This document shows positions 31,637-32,579 of a stretch of DNA of 32,579 nt, one piece after another. Each line of letters begins with the position of its first letter. Positions within the stretch are counted from its first letter, which is position 1. This DNA is from GCA-020352575 sp041635475. Its GTDB lineage: Bacteria; Actinomycetota; Acidimicrobiia; Spongiisociales; JAENVV01. A program made the position numbers and the translations under genes. The stretch spans positions 1 through 32,579 of the forward strand of contig JBFKVA010000019.1 in NCBI GenBank assembly GCA_041635475.1, in the 5' to 3' direction. The notes beneath the pieces were generated by a model. That model had not been told where the DNA came from and ran no database searches. It saw nothing but the letters and a program-made list of their open reading frames with translations.

Positions 31637-32257
31637 CTACGCCATCTCGACCGGGGTTGGCCGAACGGCTCGGGTCACGTCGACGGTGCTGCTCGCCAGC
31701 ACCCAGACGACGAAGACCAGGATGCCGATCCAGGGCGCGAAGGCACCGAGAGCGACGAGCAGGGAGAGTCCACCGAGCCAGGCGGGCAGCGCTTTGTACA
31801 TGAAGGCCGCCACCGTCGCCCCGAGGCCGATGGCGAGCAAACCGGGGGTGAAGAGCCAGCTGCCTTCCCACAGGAAGTCCGCCGCCACCCGTGCCACTTC
31901 GACGTGACCGTGGTCACCGGCAACCGCTCCGGTGAGACTGATACCTGTGAGCAGGATCGAGGCGCCGGCGAGTGCCACACCACCTGCCATTACCGCATCG
32001 GCAGCCCGTCCGGCCCCGCCCTCGTGGAGGCTCGTACGAACGTGCCCGAGAAAGATGAGCAGGAGGCCGAGGCCGAGCATCTCCACGAAGGCTGCGTTGC
32101 CGATGGCATCGGCGTGCGTCTGGAACTTCACCAGCACCGACGTGGCCGAGTCGGTGGGCTCGGCTCCCAGATCCCCGAAGATGCCCTTGGACAGAACCAC
32201 CGAGACGCCGAAGAGCATCCCACTGATGGGCCCGAGTCCGTAGCGTGCCAGGTTCAC
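31637..32257 (-). CDS. Polytopic membrane protein of unknown function
   Basis: A 206-aa protein with about five or six hydrophobic segments, including ISGMLFGVSVVLSKGIFG, FVEMLGLGLLLIFLGHV, AVMAGGVALAGASILLTGISLTGAV, WLFTPGLLAIGLGATVAAFMY and IGILVFVVWVLASST. A His/Asp-containing loop (AGDHGHVEVA) lies between helices. AAAGGA precedes ATG 32257. I recognise no family. Its upstream region has a strong hairpin and a GC-rich leader. Confidence 0.7.
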   Translation of the reverse strand: MNLARYGLGPISGMLFGVSVVLSKGIFGDLGAEPTDSATSVLVKFQTHADAIGNAAFVEMLGLGLLLIFLGHVRTSLHEGGAGRAADAVMAGGVALAGASILLTGISLTGAVAGDHGHVEVARVAADFLWEGSWLFTPGLLAIGLGATVAAFMYKALPAWLGGLSLLVALGAFAPWIGILVFVVWVLASSTVDVTRAVRPTPVEMA

Positions 32258-32543
32258 ATCGTTCCTTTCGTTGGTTCACTGGTACAGACGATCGATCGGC
32301 CCGCTTGGGTGACAGGAGCCCCACGGCAGCTTCACCGGCTCGCGGTGAGGTCCCCCCGATGCACCCACCAACGCAGCAGGCGACCCCAAGAACGCGACGG
32401 ACCCGCCCAGAAGGGCGGGTCGCCGTCATACCCTGTCAATGTCGCTCAGCGGCTCATGCTGCTGTCGTGGTTTGTAAGGTAGGGGCCTGTGACCGGCCCG
32501 TGCCACCCAGTATGAAAACCGCTACCCGCGATCGAATCGGCCC
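32258..32543. other. Divergent intergenic region with structured GC-rich sequence
   Basis: A 286-base region upstream of the 206-aa membrane protein (minus) and of the partial gene (plus). On the minus strand a possible leader contains closing arms GGGTG/CACCC and an inner CACCG/CGGTG hairpin. The hairpin at 32401-32420 is listed separately. No riboswitch consensus can be called. Confidence 0.4.
32396..32427. terminator. Strong GC hairpin, terminator-like
   Basis: ACCCGCCC (32401-32408), loop AGAA, GGGCGGGT (32413-32420) form a perfect 8-bp stem, extended by GACGG/CCGTC with a 2-base bulge. There is no clear T-run on either side. It lies between divergent genes, so it may be an attenuator or a barrier rather than a simple terminator. 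Confidence 0.5.
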
Positions 32544-32579
32544 ATGAAGGACGTCCTCCTCCTCACGACGTACGACGAG
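32544..32579 (+). CDS. Start of a gene cut by the window end (partial)
   Basis: ATG at 32544 followed by KDVLLLTTYDE, a plausible N-terminus of a cytoplasmic enzyme. An 11-codon open frame (ATG 32512) ends in an ATGA overlap with it. Too short to identify. Confidence 0.4.
   Translation, partial: MKDVLLLTTYDE

Overview
The window is high-GC, densely packed DNA from an actinobacterium. Supporting signs are RadA-DisA, CarD, a PIN/TRAM membrane protein, IspD-IspF-CysS-RlmB in one row, a wax ester synthase/DGAT, a DUF222-HNH nuclease with an actinobacterial-type SOS box, and frequent GTG starts. Several core genes have a TANNNT box 6-8 bases before the start codon and no Shine-Dalgarno, as in leaderless transcription. 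The gene set would suit an Acidimicrobiia-like lineage, but the class is a guess.

Region 1 (1-16609) is mostly housekeeping and cell-envelope genes: an SCO6745-like protein, a divergent zinc-ribbon membrane protein, radA, disA, carD, a PIN/TRAM protein, ispD, ispF, cysS, rlmB and tRNA-Thr(TGT). Then come a LytR_C-type protein, a membrane protein, an AI-2E family transporter, an AlaX-type editing protein, a CvpA-CAP fusion and a small receiver-like protein. On the minus strand lie a WS/DGAT acyltransferase and a DUF222-HNH nuclease.

Region 2 (16648-20185) is accessory. tRNA-Arg(CCT) on the minus strand is followed by about 2.4 kb holding one large lipoprotein gene. That segment is bounded by a second, partial copy of the tRNA 5' end and its promoter flank (19194-19262). 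A UbiA-family prenyltransferase follows.

Region 3 (20305-31235) is the most interesting part. A PhnD-like lipoprotein, a NarL-type histidine kinase and a LuxR-type response regulator are joined by ATGA overlaps. Next is an intergenic region with three near-palindromic 13-bp motifs. Then comes a tightly packed operon: a Tat-exported molybdopterin oxidoreductase (A), a four-cluster ferredoxin (B), an NrfD-like membrane subunit (C), a 69-aa membrane protein, a TorD-like chaperone, a polyferredoxin with an MvhD-like domain, and MobB. The layout parallels known regulator/enzyme pairs such as AioXSR (arsenite) and TtrSR (tetrathionate), so I infer an oxyanion- or sulfur-compound-responsive respiratory system of unknown substrate. 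The catalytic subunit lacks one of the four usual cysteine ligands of its N-terminal iron-sulfur site.

Region 4 (31269-32579) holds two small or medium membrane proteins on the minus strand, a strong hairpin in the intergenic region, and the first codons of a gene that runs off the window.
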